This document shows, in pieces, positions 44,832 to 54,224 of a stretch of 64,000 nucleotides of DNA. The notes beneath the pieces are model-generated. The model had not been told where the DNA came from, did not search any database, and saw only the letters and a list, made by a program, of their open reading frames with translations. Where the stretch lies: the NCBI RefSeq assembly GCF_001654455.1, contig NZ_CP015772.1, forward strand, positions 5,022,001 through 5,086,000, given 5' to 3'. Origin of the DNA: Niabella ginsenosidivorans. Its GTDB lineage: Bacteria; Bacteroidota; Bacteroidia; Chitinophagales; Chitinophagaceae. The stretch's first letter is position 1; every line of letters starts with the position of its first letter. Both the position numbers and the translations under genes were made by a program.

Positions 44832-47800
44832 ATGGTTTCAATAAAAAAGATCCGCCGGATCCTCTTCGTAAATATTATTCTTATTGCCGGAACGCAATTC
44901 CTGAACGGGCAGACTGCCGGTTATGATTTGCATACCAGTAAAAGCACTTCCATTGAGCAGATCAGAGAGGGGTTTATTACGCCGCCGGCCGAAGCCAGAT
45001 TGCGCTGCTACTGGTGGTGGCTGAATAGTATGGCCACTAAAGCATCCATCACAAGAGATCTGGAGGAAATGAAAAAAATGGGCTATGGAGGCGCCTCGCT
45101 TGTAGATGCCGGCAGTTCTAATTATCAACAGGCACTAAAGACGGCGGCTGGGCCTGTTTTTATGACGCCTGCCTGGATGGATTTATACCGGCATGCGGTG
45201 AAAGAAGCCGATCGGGTCGGTATCGAACTAAGCGTTAACATACAAAGCGGATGGAATCCCGGCGGTCCTTTTGTAACACCCGAATACGCACTAAAAAAAA
45301 TAGTAACGGCAGATACGGTTATAAAAGGCGGAAAAATGATAACGATATCACTGCCTCATCCGCCGGTAAAGCTCCTGTACCGCGATGTACTGGTACAGGC
45401 CATTCCGAAACCACCCCGGCTCCTCCCTTTAAAAGACCGTGCAGTTGCCTGCTGGTCATTAAAAACATTTAATCAGTCCATGGGCGGCGCCGGCATCTAT
45501 CCGTTATACAAATTCAAAGCAGGTTTTGATACGGCAGTTGAGGTAAACAGGATTGAACAGAAGAAGATCATTGACATTACCCGGTTTTTTGATGGCAAAC
45601 AACTGAAATGGAATGCCCCGGCAGGTGACTGGATCATCATACGTTATGGGTGGACCAATACCGGGGTAACCACCTCTACTACGAGCGATGGATGGGGCGG
45701 CCTTTCCCTGGATCATATGAGCGCTGCCGCTTTCAATTTATTTGATCAGCAGGTGATCCACCCTTTGATCAATGCCGCAAAATCGGCTGGTAACAGTGTC
45801 CGGTATCTTCAAACAGATAGTTGGGAAATGGGGGTTATTAACTGGACACAGAATTTTCCACAGGATTTTGCACGGTTGCGGGGATATGACATCCGGCCTT
45901 TTATGCCGGTGCTGGCAGGCTATGTGGTGGAAAGCCAGCAGGTAACCAATCGTTTCCTGTACGATTTCAGGAAAACCGTAGGGGATTGTATCCTGCAAAA
46001 TCATTACCAGTTGCTTTATAATACGGCACATAAAAACGGAATGGGGATCCACCCGGAGTCAGGCGGCCCCCATTCAGCCCCGATCGATGCCTTGCAGCTA
46101 ATGGGAATTAATGATTTTCCACAGGGTGAATTTTGGGCGATGTCTAACACGCACCGGGTATCGGATGCCGCCCGGCTGGTTGTAAAACAGAGTGCCTGCG
46201 TGGCACATACCAACGGTAAACGGTTTGTAGCTGCGGAAGGGCCTACCAGCATCGGCCCGCAGTGGGAACGCTCCCCGCGGGAGCTGAAGAGTAATATTGA
46301 CCGCGTTTTTTGCTCAGGCGTAAACCGCATTGTATGGCATACGTTTACATCTTCACCACAGGAATACGGGCTACCCGGTAATGAATATTTTGCAGGCACA
46401 CACATGAACCCCAACGTTACCTGGTGGAAAGAGGCCGGAGCCTTTGTGAACTATCTGAATCGCTGCAGTTATTTGTTGCAGCAGGGATTATTTACGGCGG
46501 ATGTTTTGTATTATTATGGAGATGACGTGCCCAATTTTGTATTTCTGAAGGACGAATTTCCTCAGTTGCATTTCGGATATGACTGGGACAAATGTTCCCG
46601 CGATGTGGTGCTGAAAAGGCTTTCTGTACAAAATGGAAAGCTCGTATTGCCGGATGGTATGCAATACCGGTTATTGGTATTGCCTCCGGACAAGGAGATC
46701 AGTCTTGATGTTTTGAAAAAAATAGAGCGGCTGATAAAAGAAGGGCTTACGGTTTATGGTCCCCGCCCCATAGAAGCAACAGGATTAACAGGGTACCCTC
46801 ATAGCGACAGGGAATTGAAATTGATCGCAGATCGTTTGTGGGGCAGCATTGATGGGACAGCTATTACGGAAAAGAGCACCGGCAAAGGTAAAGTAATATG
46901 GGGCAGGGATATTAATGATGTGCTGGCGGCTATGAAAGTGATGCCCGACTTTGCTTTTGTAAGCAATAATCCGCAGGCTTCCTTCGATTATATTCACAGA
47001 AGCACCAATGATGCCGATATTTATTTTCTGTCAAACCGCTTTGAATACCGGCAGTATAATGACTTTGAGTACCGGTACCTGCCCACAATCCCGGATCGCT
47101 ATGAACAGATCGATGCAAAATTCCGGGTTACGGGCAGCCAGCCGCAGTTATGGAACCCCATGACCGGATCGGTTACTGATATTGCAGACTACCGGGAAGA
47201 AAACGGATATACCATTATTCCCCTGCATTTTGAACCAGGCGGATCTAAATTTATTGTTTTTAAAAAAAGATCAGAAACCCCTGCGCATATTATAAGCGTT
47301 GAACGGAACGGCGAAAAGCTCAGTAACAGCGTACCGGAACAAACGCCATCCCTTCCCCCTGTAACTTTTGTAAAAGAGGCCGGTCATGTAAAAGCCCGCT
47401 TTTTTGAACAGGGCCATTATACGGTAAACTGGACCGATGGCAGGCAGGACCGGTTATTCAGCGATGGAGCAAAAATACAAAAGATCTCCGGAAACTGGCA
47501 GTTAAGCCTGGACCCACATTGGGGAACAGACCGGAAGCTGGTTCTTGATACCCTCAGGTCCTGGACGGATTTTGACGATCCGAAAGTGAAATACTATTCA
47601 GGAAAAGGAACCTACACTACCCGTTTTTTTATTGAGAGATCCGCAACAGAAAAAAAGCGGATCTTCCTTGATCTTGGAAATGTACAGGATCTTGCCGTGG
47701 TTCGTATAAACGGAAGTACAGCAAAAACCCTGTGGTATTTTCCTTTCCGGTATGATATTACGGACGAGATAAAACAGGGAGAGAATATATTATCGGTAGA

Positions 47801-47978
47801 CGTGGTCAACCTTTGGGCCAACCGGTTGATCGGTGATCGCGGGCTTCCTGCGGAACAACGGCTTACCCGCACCAATATAGTAAAATTTGAAACGGACGGA
47901 GCTGAAAAATTACTGCGGGTATCCGGCCTGCTGGGACCGGTGCAATTAGTGCTGGTGCCTGAAGTGGTCATTAATTGA
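44832..47978 (+). CDS. GH106-like alpha-L-rhamnosidase
   Basis: A 1048-residue exported glycosidase with a signal peptide (ILFVNIILIAGTQFLNGQ). The start of the mature protein, GFITPPAEARLRCYWWWLNS and LEEMKKMGYGGASLVDAG, is characteristic of the Glyco_hydro_106 family. Other matching parts are MDLYRHAVKEADRVGIELSV, QSGWNPGGPFVTPEYA, YLQTDSWEMGVINWTQNF and GGPHSAPIDALQLMGINDFP. The C-terminus is a beta-sandwich resembling the GH2 sugar-binding fold (ERSATEKKRIFLDLGNVQDL). Known GH106 enzymes cleave terminal alpha-L-rhamnose, as in rhamnogalacturonan. The exact substrate is unproven. Confidence 0.85.
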   Translation: MVSIKKIRRILFVNIILIAGTQFLNGQTAGYDLHTSKSTSIEQIREGFITPPAEARLRCYWWWLNSMATKASITRDLEEMKKMGYGGASLVDAGSSNYQQALKTAAGPVFMTPAWMDLYRHAVKEADRVGIELSVNIQSGWNPGGPFVTPEYALKKIVTADTVIKGGKMITISLPHPPVKLLYRDVLVQAIPKPPRLLPLKDRAVACWSLKTFNQSMGGAGIYPLYKFKAGFDTAVEVNRIEQKKIIDITRFFDGKQLKWNAPAGDWIIIRYGWTNTGVTTSTTSDGWGGLSLDHMSAAAFNLFDQQVIHPLINAAKSAGNSVRYLQTDSWEMGVINWTQNFPQDFARLRGYDIRPFMPVLAGYVVESQQVTNRFLYDFRKTVGDCILQNHYQLLYNTAHKNGMGIHPESGGPHSAPIDALQLMGINDFPQGEFWAMSNTHRVSDAARLVVKQSACVAHTNGKRFVAAEGPTSIGPQWERSPRELKSNIDRVFCSGVNRIVWHTFTSSPQEYGLPGNEYFAGTHMNPNVTWWKEAGAFVNYLNRCSYLLQQGLFTADVLYYYGDDVPNFVFLKDEFPQLHFGYDWDKCSRDVVLKRLSVQNGKLVLPDGMQYRLLVLPPDKEISLDVLKKIERLIKEGLTVYGPRPIEATGLTGYPHSDRELKLIADRLWGSIDGTAITEKSTGKGKVIWGRDINDVLAAMKVMPDFAFVSNNPQASFDYIHRSTNDADIYFLSNRFEYRQYNDFEYRYLPTIPDRYEQIDAKFRVTGSQPQLWNPMTGSVTDIADYREENGYTIIPLHFEPGGSKFIVFKKRSETPAHIISVERNGEKLSNSVPEQTPSLPPVTFVKEAGHVKARFFEQGHYTVNWTDGRQDRLFSDGAKIQKISGNWQLSLDPHWGTDRKLVLDTLRSWTDFDDPKVKYYSGKGTYTTRFFIERSATEKKRIFLDLGNVQDLAVVRINGSTAKTLWYFPFRYDITDEIKQGENILSVDVVNLWANRLIGDRGLPAEQRLTRTNIVKFETDGAEKLLRVSGLLGPVQLVLVPEVVIN

Positions 47979-48160
47979 CGCAATGCCACCGGAATGAGGC
48001 TGCCAGGCTGGCCTGCCTAAACCAGGCGTGTGAAGGTATTTCCGTCTGGTAACAGGCCTATACCGGCCTGAATAATAGTGCTGTTTCGTATAACATCTGC
48101 TATATTTCATAAAAAATGCGGAGTTTTGTATACAGTTAGCACAATTTAACAGCAGGGTTA

Positions 48161-50008
48161 GTGAAGATTCATAATAAAAAAAAGTATCTCAGTTTTCTAA
48201 AATTTAAACGGAATTTTCAAAAGTACGGGCTCGAAAAAGTACGTAGTTATGAGCTTGTTCTGTACTGGTTAAAAAACAGGTTAAACCGCAATCAGTTTTT
48301 AATTCTGTCAGGTATTTTGGTGGGGTGTACTGCAGGCATGGCCGGGGTATTATTGAAAGCGCTGGTTCATTATATACACCACCTCATCGTAACCAAAGTG
48401 CATTTTGAATATCAGATCTTTTTTTATATTGTTTTCCCCTTTTTGGGCATTGTGCTTACTACGGTTATTGTTCTTGCGGTATTTAAAGGGCAGGACCGGA
48501 AGGGGATCGGGGCAATCCTGTATGAGATTGCCCAAAATTCCAGTATTGTTTCAGGGGTGAAAATGTATTCCCAGATCATTCAAAGCGCCATAACAGTAGG
48601 ATTGGGCGGCTCTGCGGGTTTGGAAAGCCCGATAGCCGTTACGGGAGCGGCAATAGGGTCTAATTACGCACAAACCTATAAACTGGGTTATAAAGAGCGC
48701 ACTTTATTATTGGCGGCAGGTGCCACAGCCGGCATCGCATCGGCATTTAACGCCCCCATTGCCGGCATCATGTTTGCCTTTGAAATACTGCTTACCGGTG
48801 TGGTCTTTTCTGATTTTATACCATTAGTGGTTGCAGCTGTTTGCGGTAGCTTACTCTCCAGGGTATTGCTTCAGGAAGATGTGCTTTTCCGGTTCTATGC
48901 ACGGGAATCTTTTAACTATCATAATATCCCCTACTACCTTATATTAGGCTTAATAGCGGGTTTATATGCCCGGTATTTTGTAATTATTTCGCAAAAGGTT
49001 GAGCATTTTATTAATGCGCTTAAGGCTTCCCGCCTGAGAAAGGCAATGTTGGGCGGCGCCGCCCTGTCTTTGTTATGCGTATTATTACCTCCTTTATTCG
49101 GAGAGGGGTATGAAGTTGTAAAAGCTTTTGTAGATGGCAATGCCCAGGGGATTCTTCACAACAGCTTTTTCAGATATTTTGATATCGGGCACTGGGCGCT
49201 TATTGTTTTTTTGGTAATGATCTGCCTGTTAAAGGCGTTTGCCACGCCAATAACTATTTACAGTGGTGGCAATGGCGGCAATTTTGCACCCTCTCTGTTT
49301 GCAGGCGGTACCCTCGGGTTTTTATTTGCCATTATCTGTAAGCAGATCGGTTTTTCAGATGTGCCGGTCTCTAATCTTGTTCTGGTGGGCATGGCAGGCG
49401 TTATGAGTGGTGTTATGTATGCCCCGTTAACGGCTATTTTCCTGATCGCAGAATCCAGCCTGGGATTTGATTTATTTATTCCGTTGATGATTGTCTCTGT
49501 CATGTCCTATCTGATTGCCAGATGGTTTTCCATCATACCACCTGATTTCAGAACACTGGCAGATGAAGGAAAAATATTTACCCATGAACACGATAAGAAC
49601 CTTTTGTCTATCCTGCATACCCGGGATCTTATTGATATGCAGTCGCAGACAATAAACATCCACGGGTCAATTGCTGACCTGCAGGAGATGATCAGGAACG
49701 GGAAGAAAAACATTTTTGCGGTTATTGATAATAACCGGCATCTGAAAGGCGTGTTAACACTGGATGATATCCGTCCCTTGCTTTTTAAGAAGGACCTGGG
49801 CGGAGCAAGCGCGGTACAGCAATTAATGAAAGCACCCGCAGCTACTATTCATCCGGAAGACCCGCTTCCTGAAGTAATTCAGATCTTTGATGATACCGGG
49901 GTCTGGCATTTGCCGGTATTGGATGCAAACGATGGATTTATCGGGTTTATTTCCAAATCGGCCATCCTGACCAATTACCGGCAGCTTTTAAAGGAATATT
50001 CCGTTTAA
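48161..50008 (+). CDS. ClC-family chloride channel/antiporter with CBS pair
   Basis: A 615-residue integral membrane protein. About ten to twelve hydrophobic segments lie between 50 and 450. The anion-path motifs are GSAGLESPIAVTGAAIG (about 150) and GGNGGNFAPSLFAGGTLG (about 368), with GXXG(E)SP as in bacterial ClC proteins. Two CBS domains fill about 485-615 (VIDNNRHLKGVLTLDDIRPL and LPVLDANDGFIGFISKSAIL) and may sense nucleotides. The start is GTG, which fits the first homologous-looking residues; no ATG is close. It stands alone, 180 bp after the rhamnosidase. Confidence 0.9.
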   Translation: MKIHNKKKYLSFLKFKRNFQKYGLEKVRSYELVLYWLKNRLNRNQFLILSGILVGCTAGMAGVLLKALVHYIHHLIVTKVHFEYQIFFYIVFPFLGIVLTTVIVLAVFKGQDRKGIGAILYEIAQNSSIVSGVKMYSQIIQSAITVGLGGSAGLESPIAVTGAAIGSNYAQTYKLGYKERTLLLAAGATAGIASAFNAPIAGIMFAFEILLTGVVFSDFIPLVVAAVCGSLLSRVLLQEDVLFRFYARESFNYHNIPYYLILGLIAGLYARYFVIISQKVEHFINALKASRLRKAMLGGAALSLLCVLLPPLFGEGYEVVKAFVDGNAQGILHNSFFRYFDIGHWALIVFLVMICLLKAFATPITIYSGGNGGNFAPSLFAGGTLGFLFAIICKQIGFSDVPVSNLVLVGMAGVMSGVMYAPLTAIFLIAESSLGFDLFIPLMIVSVMSYLIARWFSIIPPDFRTLADEGKIFTHEHDKNLLSILHTRDLIDMQSQTINIHGSIADLQEMIRNGKKNIFAVIDNNRHLKGVLTLDDIRPLLFKKDLGGASAVQQLMKAPAATIHPEDPLPEVIQIFDDTGVWHLPVLDANDGFIGFISKSAILTNYRQLLKEYSV

Positions 50009-50105
50009 CAGCTCCGGAACACGGAACATCCAACGCTAAAAAACAATATAAAGAAGCCTTCAATTGAGGTAATATGACAATAATTATTGCCAACAGGCGC
50101 AATCT

Positions 50106-50424
50106 TGGAAATTGAAGATATTTTAGATATATACCGGGCCAACAGGTGAGTTCCGCTAACAAACCGGAAGCCCTTTATAAAGCATTGATGCGCTCACAAT
50201 CTTGTTCTCCGCCCGGGACAATAATAAACCCGTAGGTCTTGGTAATGTCATTTGGATAGATGTCTGGTAGTATATTATCTTCACCCGCTTGTTCATCCGG
50301 ACCACAAGGGCAAAGGCATTGCTTTCACATGCAAATGCTGACAGCTGATGGTAAGACGGGTTTTGAGCGGGCAGGCCGAACGGAACCGATGTGGATTAAT
50401 AAAGAAGGAGAACACCTGTGTCCC
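50106..50424 (+). pseudogene. Decayed GNAT acetyltransferase gene
   Basis: Pieces in several frames line up as one acetyltransferase: LEIEDILDIYRANR, SSANKPEALYKALMRSQS, NNKPVGLGNVIW, HPDHKGKGIA, QMLTADGK and FERAGRTEPMWINKEGEH. The usual DFYKKC text before the Gly-Phe-Glu part is deleted, and at least three frameshifts occur. It fills most of the 580-bp gap between the ClC and helicase genes. Confidence 0.7.
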
Positions 50425-50472
50425 CATCTTTAAAAACCGCACCATTACAGAAACAGTAACCACCGGATTGTC

Positions 50473-50500
50473 TTTGTTTCGGATAAATTGCTTATCTTTA
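50473..50500 (+). promoter_or_regulatory. Possible Bacteroidota promoter of the helicase gene
   Basis: TTTG (50473-50476) and TATCTTTA (50493-50500) resemble the -33 and -7 boxes (TTTG, TAnnTTTG), but the 16-bp spacer is shorter than usual. It lies about 140 bp before the gene. Confidence 0.3.
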
Positions 50501-50643
50501 CATTCTTGTATGTTATCCTAACACTGGATTTGTCTTCTTCCTCCATTCAAATATAGTGATCGATTAACGTAAGGCCGGTATCGTATTTGCATTTGTTTGT
50601 GAGTAGCCTTACCGTATTTTATCATTTTTTAATTGTATTTAAT

Positions 50644-51882
50644 TTGTCATTTAACAGTTTACAGCTTATTGCGCCCTTATTAAAAGCGCTGAGCGAGGCA
50701 GGCTATACGCTGCCCACTCCGGTACAGGAAAAATCCATCCCGGTAATTTTACAGAAAAAAGATGTTCTGGCCTGTGCACAAACAGGTACCGGCAAAACGG
50801 CTTCCTTTGCCCTGCCGCTGCTGCAACTGCTGCACCAGCAGGAGCCGGAGGGTTTTAATTCCAGCTGCCGGGCATTGATCCTGGTGCCAACCAGAGAGCT
50901 GGCATTACAGGTGGCAGATAGTTTTACCGTTTACGGCAAATACCTGTCATTAAAACACCTGGCCATTTTTGGAGGAGTATCTCAATTCAACCAGGTAAAA
51001 GCATTGCGACAAAAGGTGGATGTTCTTATTGCTACACCGGGTCGCCTGCTTGATCTGCTCCATCAGCGGCATCTTTCATTACAGCAGATCAAATTCCTGG
51101 TACTGGATGAAGCAGACCGTATGCTGGATATGGGCTTTATCAATGATGTAAAGAAAATCCTTTCAAAATTACCGCTACAGCGGCAGACCATTTTATTCTC
51201 TGCAACAATGCCGCCGGAAATTCAGCAACTGGCAGATACGCTGCTAAAGCAGCCCGTAAAAATCGCTATTACACCCCCTGCAACAACCGTTGACCGCATA
51301 CAGCAATCTTTGTATTATACAGAAAAACAGCATAAGCCCTCTTTATTGCTGCACCTGTTAAAAGATGAGGATATTAAAACCGCGCTGGTCTTTGCAAGAA
51401 CAAAGCACGGGGCCGATAAAATCGCAAAAAATCTTACAAGGGCTGGTATAAAAGCGGCGGCTATACATGGCAACAAATCGCAGTCTGCAAGGCAATCCTC
51501 CCTTCTGAATTTTAAAACGGGAACAATAAGGGTATTAGTGGCTACAGATATTGCCGCCAGGGGCATCGATATAGACCAGATGGGCCATGTGATCAATTAT
51601 GAATTGCCGAATATTCCGGAAACGTATGTACACCGTATAGGCCGTACCGGCCGGGCAGGAGCCGATGGAATGGCCATTTCTTTTTGTGATTACGAAGAGA
51701 AGCTGTATTTACGTGATATTCAGAAACTGATCAGGAAAACAATACCGGTTGTAAAAGATCACCCCTTTGATGTGCCGCTGATGCATGGTAACGAGCAGTT
51801 ACCGGCACAACCCGCAGCCTGGGGTAGCAGGCAGAACGGATTCAAAAAACGGAAAGGAAAAGTATTCTTACAAACCGTCTGA
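50644..51882 (+). CDS. DEAD-box ATP-dependent RNA helicase, RhlE-like
   Basis: A 412-residue RNA helicase. The Q motif is PTPVQEKSIP. It is followed by motif I AQTGTGKT, Ia PTRELALQV, Ib TPGRLLDLL, II DEADRMLDMGF, III SAT, V ATDIAARGID and VI HRIGRTGRAG. A short basic tail (FKKRKGKVFLQ) ends the protein. The start is uncertain: relatives begin MxFxxLxL, which fits TTG at 50644 (LSFNSLQLI); the frame is open up to a TTG at 50587. It remodels structured RNA, perhaps in ribosome assembly or cold adaptation. Confidence 0.92.
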   Translation: MSFNSLQLIAPLLKALSEAGYTLPTPVQEKSIPVILQKKDVLACAQTGTGKTASFALPLLQLLHQQEPEGFNSSCRALILVPTRELALQVADSFTVYGKYLSLKHLAIFGGVSQFNQVKALRQKVDVLIATPGRLLDLLHQRHLSLQQIKFLVLDEADRMLDMGFINDVKKILSKLPLQRQTILFSATMPPEIQQLADTLLKQPVKIAITPPATTVDRIQQSLYYTEKQHKPSLLLHLLKDEDIKTALVFARTKHGADKIAKNLTRAGIKAAAIHGNKSQSARQSSLLNFKTGTIRVLVATDIAARGIDIDQMGHVINYELPNIPETYVHRIGRTGRAGADGMAISFCDYEEKLYLRDIQKLIRKTIPVVKDHPFDVPLMHGNEQLPAQPAAWGSRQNGFKKRKGKVFLQTV

Positions 51883-51893
51883 GCAGGCATAAT

Positions 51894-51932
51894 AAAAAAG
51901 CACTCCGGTATAAGAACCCGGAGTGCTTTTTT
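51894..51932 (+). terminator. Rho-independent terminator of the helicase gene
   Basis: CACTCCGG (51901-51908) pairs with CCGGAGTG (51918-51925), extended by G-C and an A-run/T-run on either side. The T stretch follows the stem in the plus direction. Confidence 0.9.
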
Positions 51933-51959
51933 GTTTAAAAACAGGAACTATTTTGCTTT

Positions 51960-53160
51960 TAATATCCTTTATATGGAAGTGACATTTTAATCAGACTAAA
52001 AAGTTTTCCACAAAAACGCAACCTTTGTTATTGGGCTGTAAGGAATCTTACTTCATATTATGTCCCGCTGTTCCGAACCTTCGGAACGCAGCCTTCCGCC
52101 AATAGCGGAAGCGCAGATGGGCAATTATCAGCGCTATTAGCAATTTCTGCGGGAGCATTTACCGCACGGGCCTTTTCTTTTGGTGCTTCCCGGAAATAGG
52201 AAGGTGTTGAGAATAAATAGATCCTCTCTGCTTTGGAAGACTTTTAATGCTCCGGTTATTTAGTAGCAATGCTTAGATCTATAATAAATTTCATTTTCGT
52301 ATTAGACTTTTAAATGGCACCAGGTGAAGGTATGTCGGGCTGAGCTAGCCGAAGGATAAGATTATAATCGAATCATGCCGCCTGAACGGAACGGGGTTCG
52401 TCAGGCTGTTCATGACAGGTATCTTATTGTATTGAAAGCCAATAATATACAAGATCATCGTCTCAGCCGAGTTCGGAGAACGAGCGGAGAGATCCCTGTA
52501 ACAGATGAGATCCCTCTGCGCATCCGCTGAAAGCGGGTTTGGTCGGGATGACGATTAAAAAACTTGTCATCCCAATAGACTTAAATGCAACGTTTTTATT
52601 ATTGCCTTGTTAATGACAAGTGCTGTAATTTGTTTGAATTGAATATACAGAGAAGCGTCATCCGGATGATCGGACCCGACCGAACGGAGCCTGGCGGCCC
52701 CGGAAGCTTTCGGAAGAGCGAAGCAATTTCTACAAAATTAGATACCTCTCGGTTTCGCGGTGCTTTACTCAGGATGGCGATTGGAAGGAGCCTGTCATTT
52801 TAAAGAACCTAATCCTGTTTATTGGGGGCTGCCAATGACAGATTACATGATACGTTGAAACCAATCCTGCTTTAGTTATGTCGAACTTGTTTCGGCATCT
52901 ATGGATAGTATTGCTCAACAGACGCTGAAACAAAAACAGATCCCGGAACAAGTCCGGGGTGAGATCTTCAGAGTAACCCCTAGGAAGGATTGTCATCGCC
53001 TTATTGATTTTGTTTTTGCAAATGGAAAGCTTTGGATGACAGTGTTGTTTTAATCTAAATGGTATTATACTTCTTCGCAGCTATATTCCGGCCGATTTTT
53101 TGAAATACAGTCCGTATGATCTTTTAACCGATAATGTAAACTGCGTCATTCCGGCTGCAT
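51960..53160. repeat. Hairpin-rich intergenic repeat region
   Basis: This 1.2-kb stretch has no credible gene. It contains perfect hairpins at 52070-52087 (GTTCCGAA-CC-TTCGGAAC) and 52093-52111 (CTTCCGC-CAATA-GCGGAAG), and an imperfect one at 52381-52405. Several degenerate pieces look like one short interspersed repeat: GTCGGGCTGAGCTAGCCGAA (from 52337), GTCGGGATGACG near 52541, GCGTCATCC near 52657, and GTCCGGGGTGAGATC (from 52950). It probably is a cluster of dispersed REP-like elements. Confidence 0.55.
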
Positions 53161-53162
53161 GT

Positions 53163-53186
53163 AAAAAAGAAAGGGCCCTCAGGCCC
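53163..53186 (-). terminator. Terminator of the RRM gene
   Basis: On the minus strand GGGCC-TGAG-GGCCC forms a short GC stem followed by TTTCTTTTTT. It lies just after the stop of the RNA-binding-protein gene. Confidence 0.75.
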
Positions 53187-53199
53187 CTCCGGTATTGCG

Positions 53200-53469
53200 T
53201 TACCATTTTCTTCTGGCAGAACGGTCTTCCCGCTCCTTGGCAGCAGAGACGTTAATTCTCCTTCCGTCCACATCCTTGCCATCCAGCTCTCTTATAGCTA
53301 AAGAGGCATCCCCGGCGGAGGACATTTCCACAAAACCGAAACCACGGCTTTTACCGGTAAATCTGTCTGTAATCACCTTGGCAGAGGATACCTGCCCGAA
53401 CGGTCTGAAAAGTTCGCGTAAATCTGCATCAGAGGCATGAAAGCCCAGATTAGAAACATACATGTTCAT
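53200..53469 (-). CDS. RRM-domain RNA-binding protein
   Basis: An 89-residue single RRM protein. RNP2 is MYVSNLGF near the start and RNP1 is KSRGFGFVEM (about 42-51). The end is a short basic tail (EREDRSARRKW). The ATG at 53469 opens the domain directly; a longer frame to 53634 adds a 55-residue segment unlike this family. Such small RRM proteins are common in Bacteroidota and cyanobacteria, where they bind mRNA and respond to cold. The gene stands alone with its own terminator. Confidence 0.92.
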   Translation of the reverse strand: MNMYVSNLGFHASDADLRELFRPFGQVSSAKVITDRFTGKSRGFGFVEMSSAGDASLAIRELDGKDVDGRRINVSAAKEREDRSARRKW

Positions 53470-53732
53470 TGTAATAAATTTTTTTATTAAAAATAGAGGC
53501 CAAATGCAAGCAGCAAAAAAAGAAGAAGGAGAAAAATAAATGCTAATGTTGTGTAGTAGATATTGTAACTGGTCCTGCCTTGAAGTGATGGAGTATTTAT
53601 GCCTGTCTGTATAAAGATAGGGCTTTTTATGCAAAAGGGAGGAAGTTTTTTCCTGACGCAGGCTTTATTCCTGCATTTTTCTGAAAAGGATCTTTCGGAT
53701 GTCTGCAAATAATAGATTCAGGGAAACCCGCA

Positions 53733-53954
53733 TTAAACGGGTAGGCTCATTTCTTTAATATTGGTAACAATATAACAAACGGCCCCGCTTCTCAGTTCCT
53801 TATACCAGTCCCAATCATCTAAATGTAAGCTCTTTCCGGTCGTTGCATAATTGTTCAGCAATGCAATGGCATCTCCGGTAAAACAGATATTGTTGGATAT
53901 GATTTCTTTATCTGCCCCGAGGATTTTCAACATATGAAATGGATTTTTAGACAT
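53733..53954 (-). CDS. Small hypothetical protein
   Basis: A 73-residue protein starting MSKNPFHMLKILG; an ATG eight codons upstream is an alternative. It has a mixed helix/strand look (EIISNNICFTGDAIALLNNY, WDWYKELRSGAVCYIVTNIK) and no signal peptide or known motif. I do not recognise the family. The codon use looks like real coding sequence, and it lies between the RRM and desaturase genes on the same strand. Confidence 0.5.
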   Translation of the reverse strand: MSKNPFHMLKILGADKEIISNNICFTGDAIALLNNYATTGKSLHLDDWDWYKELRSGAVCYIVTNIKEMSLPV

Positions 53955-54224
53955 AAAAATTGTTTTAATTATACGCAAAGCGACCCGGAAAAAAGCGGAA
54001 CCGGCTATTCTTATGGAATAGTTATCGAAAGAGAAACCATTATTTTGAGTAAGGAGAAAAGGAAGGATGAGCCTGACTCAGAAAATGTTTAGCTATATCC
54101 GTATAGCATTTAAAGATACACTTTATCAGCGGAACAAACAAATAATACTTTATGTGAAAATTATGTCTTGAATGCGCAGGCATCGGGGCGCAATAAATGA
54201 TTGCTATGCCTGAACAGCTTTTTT

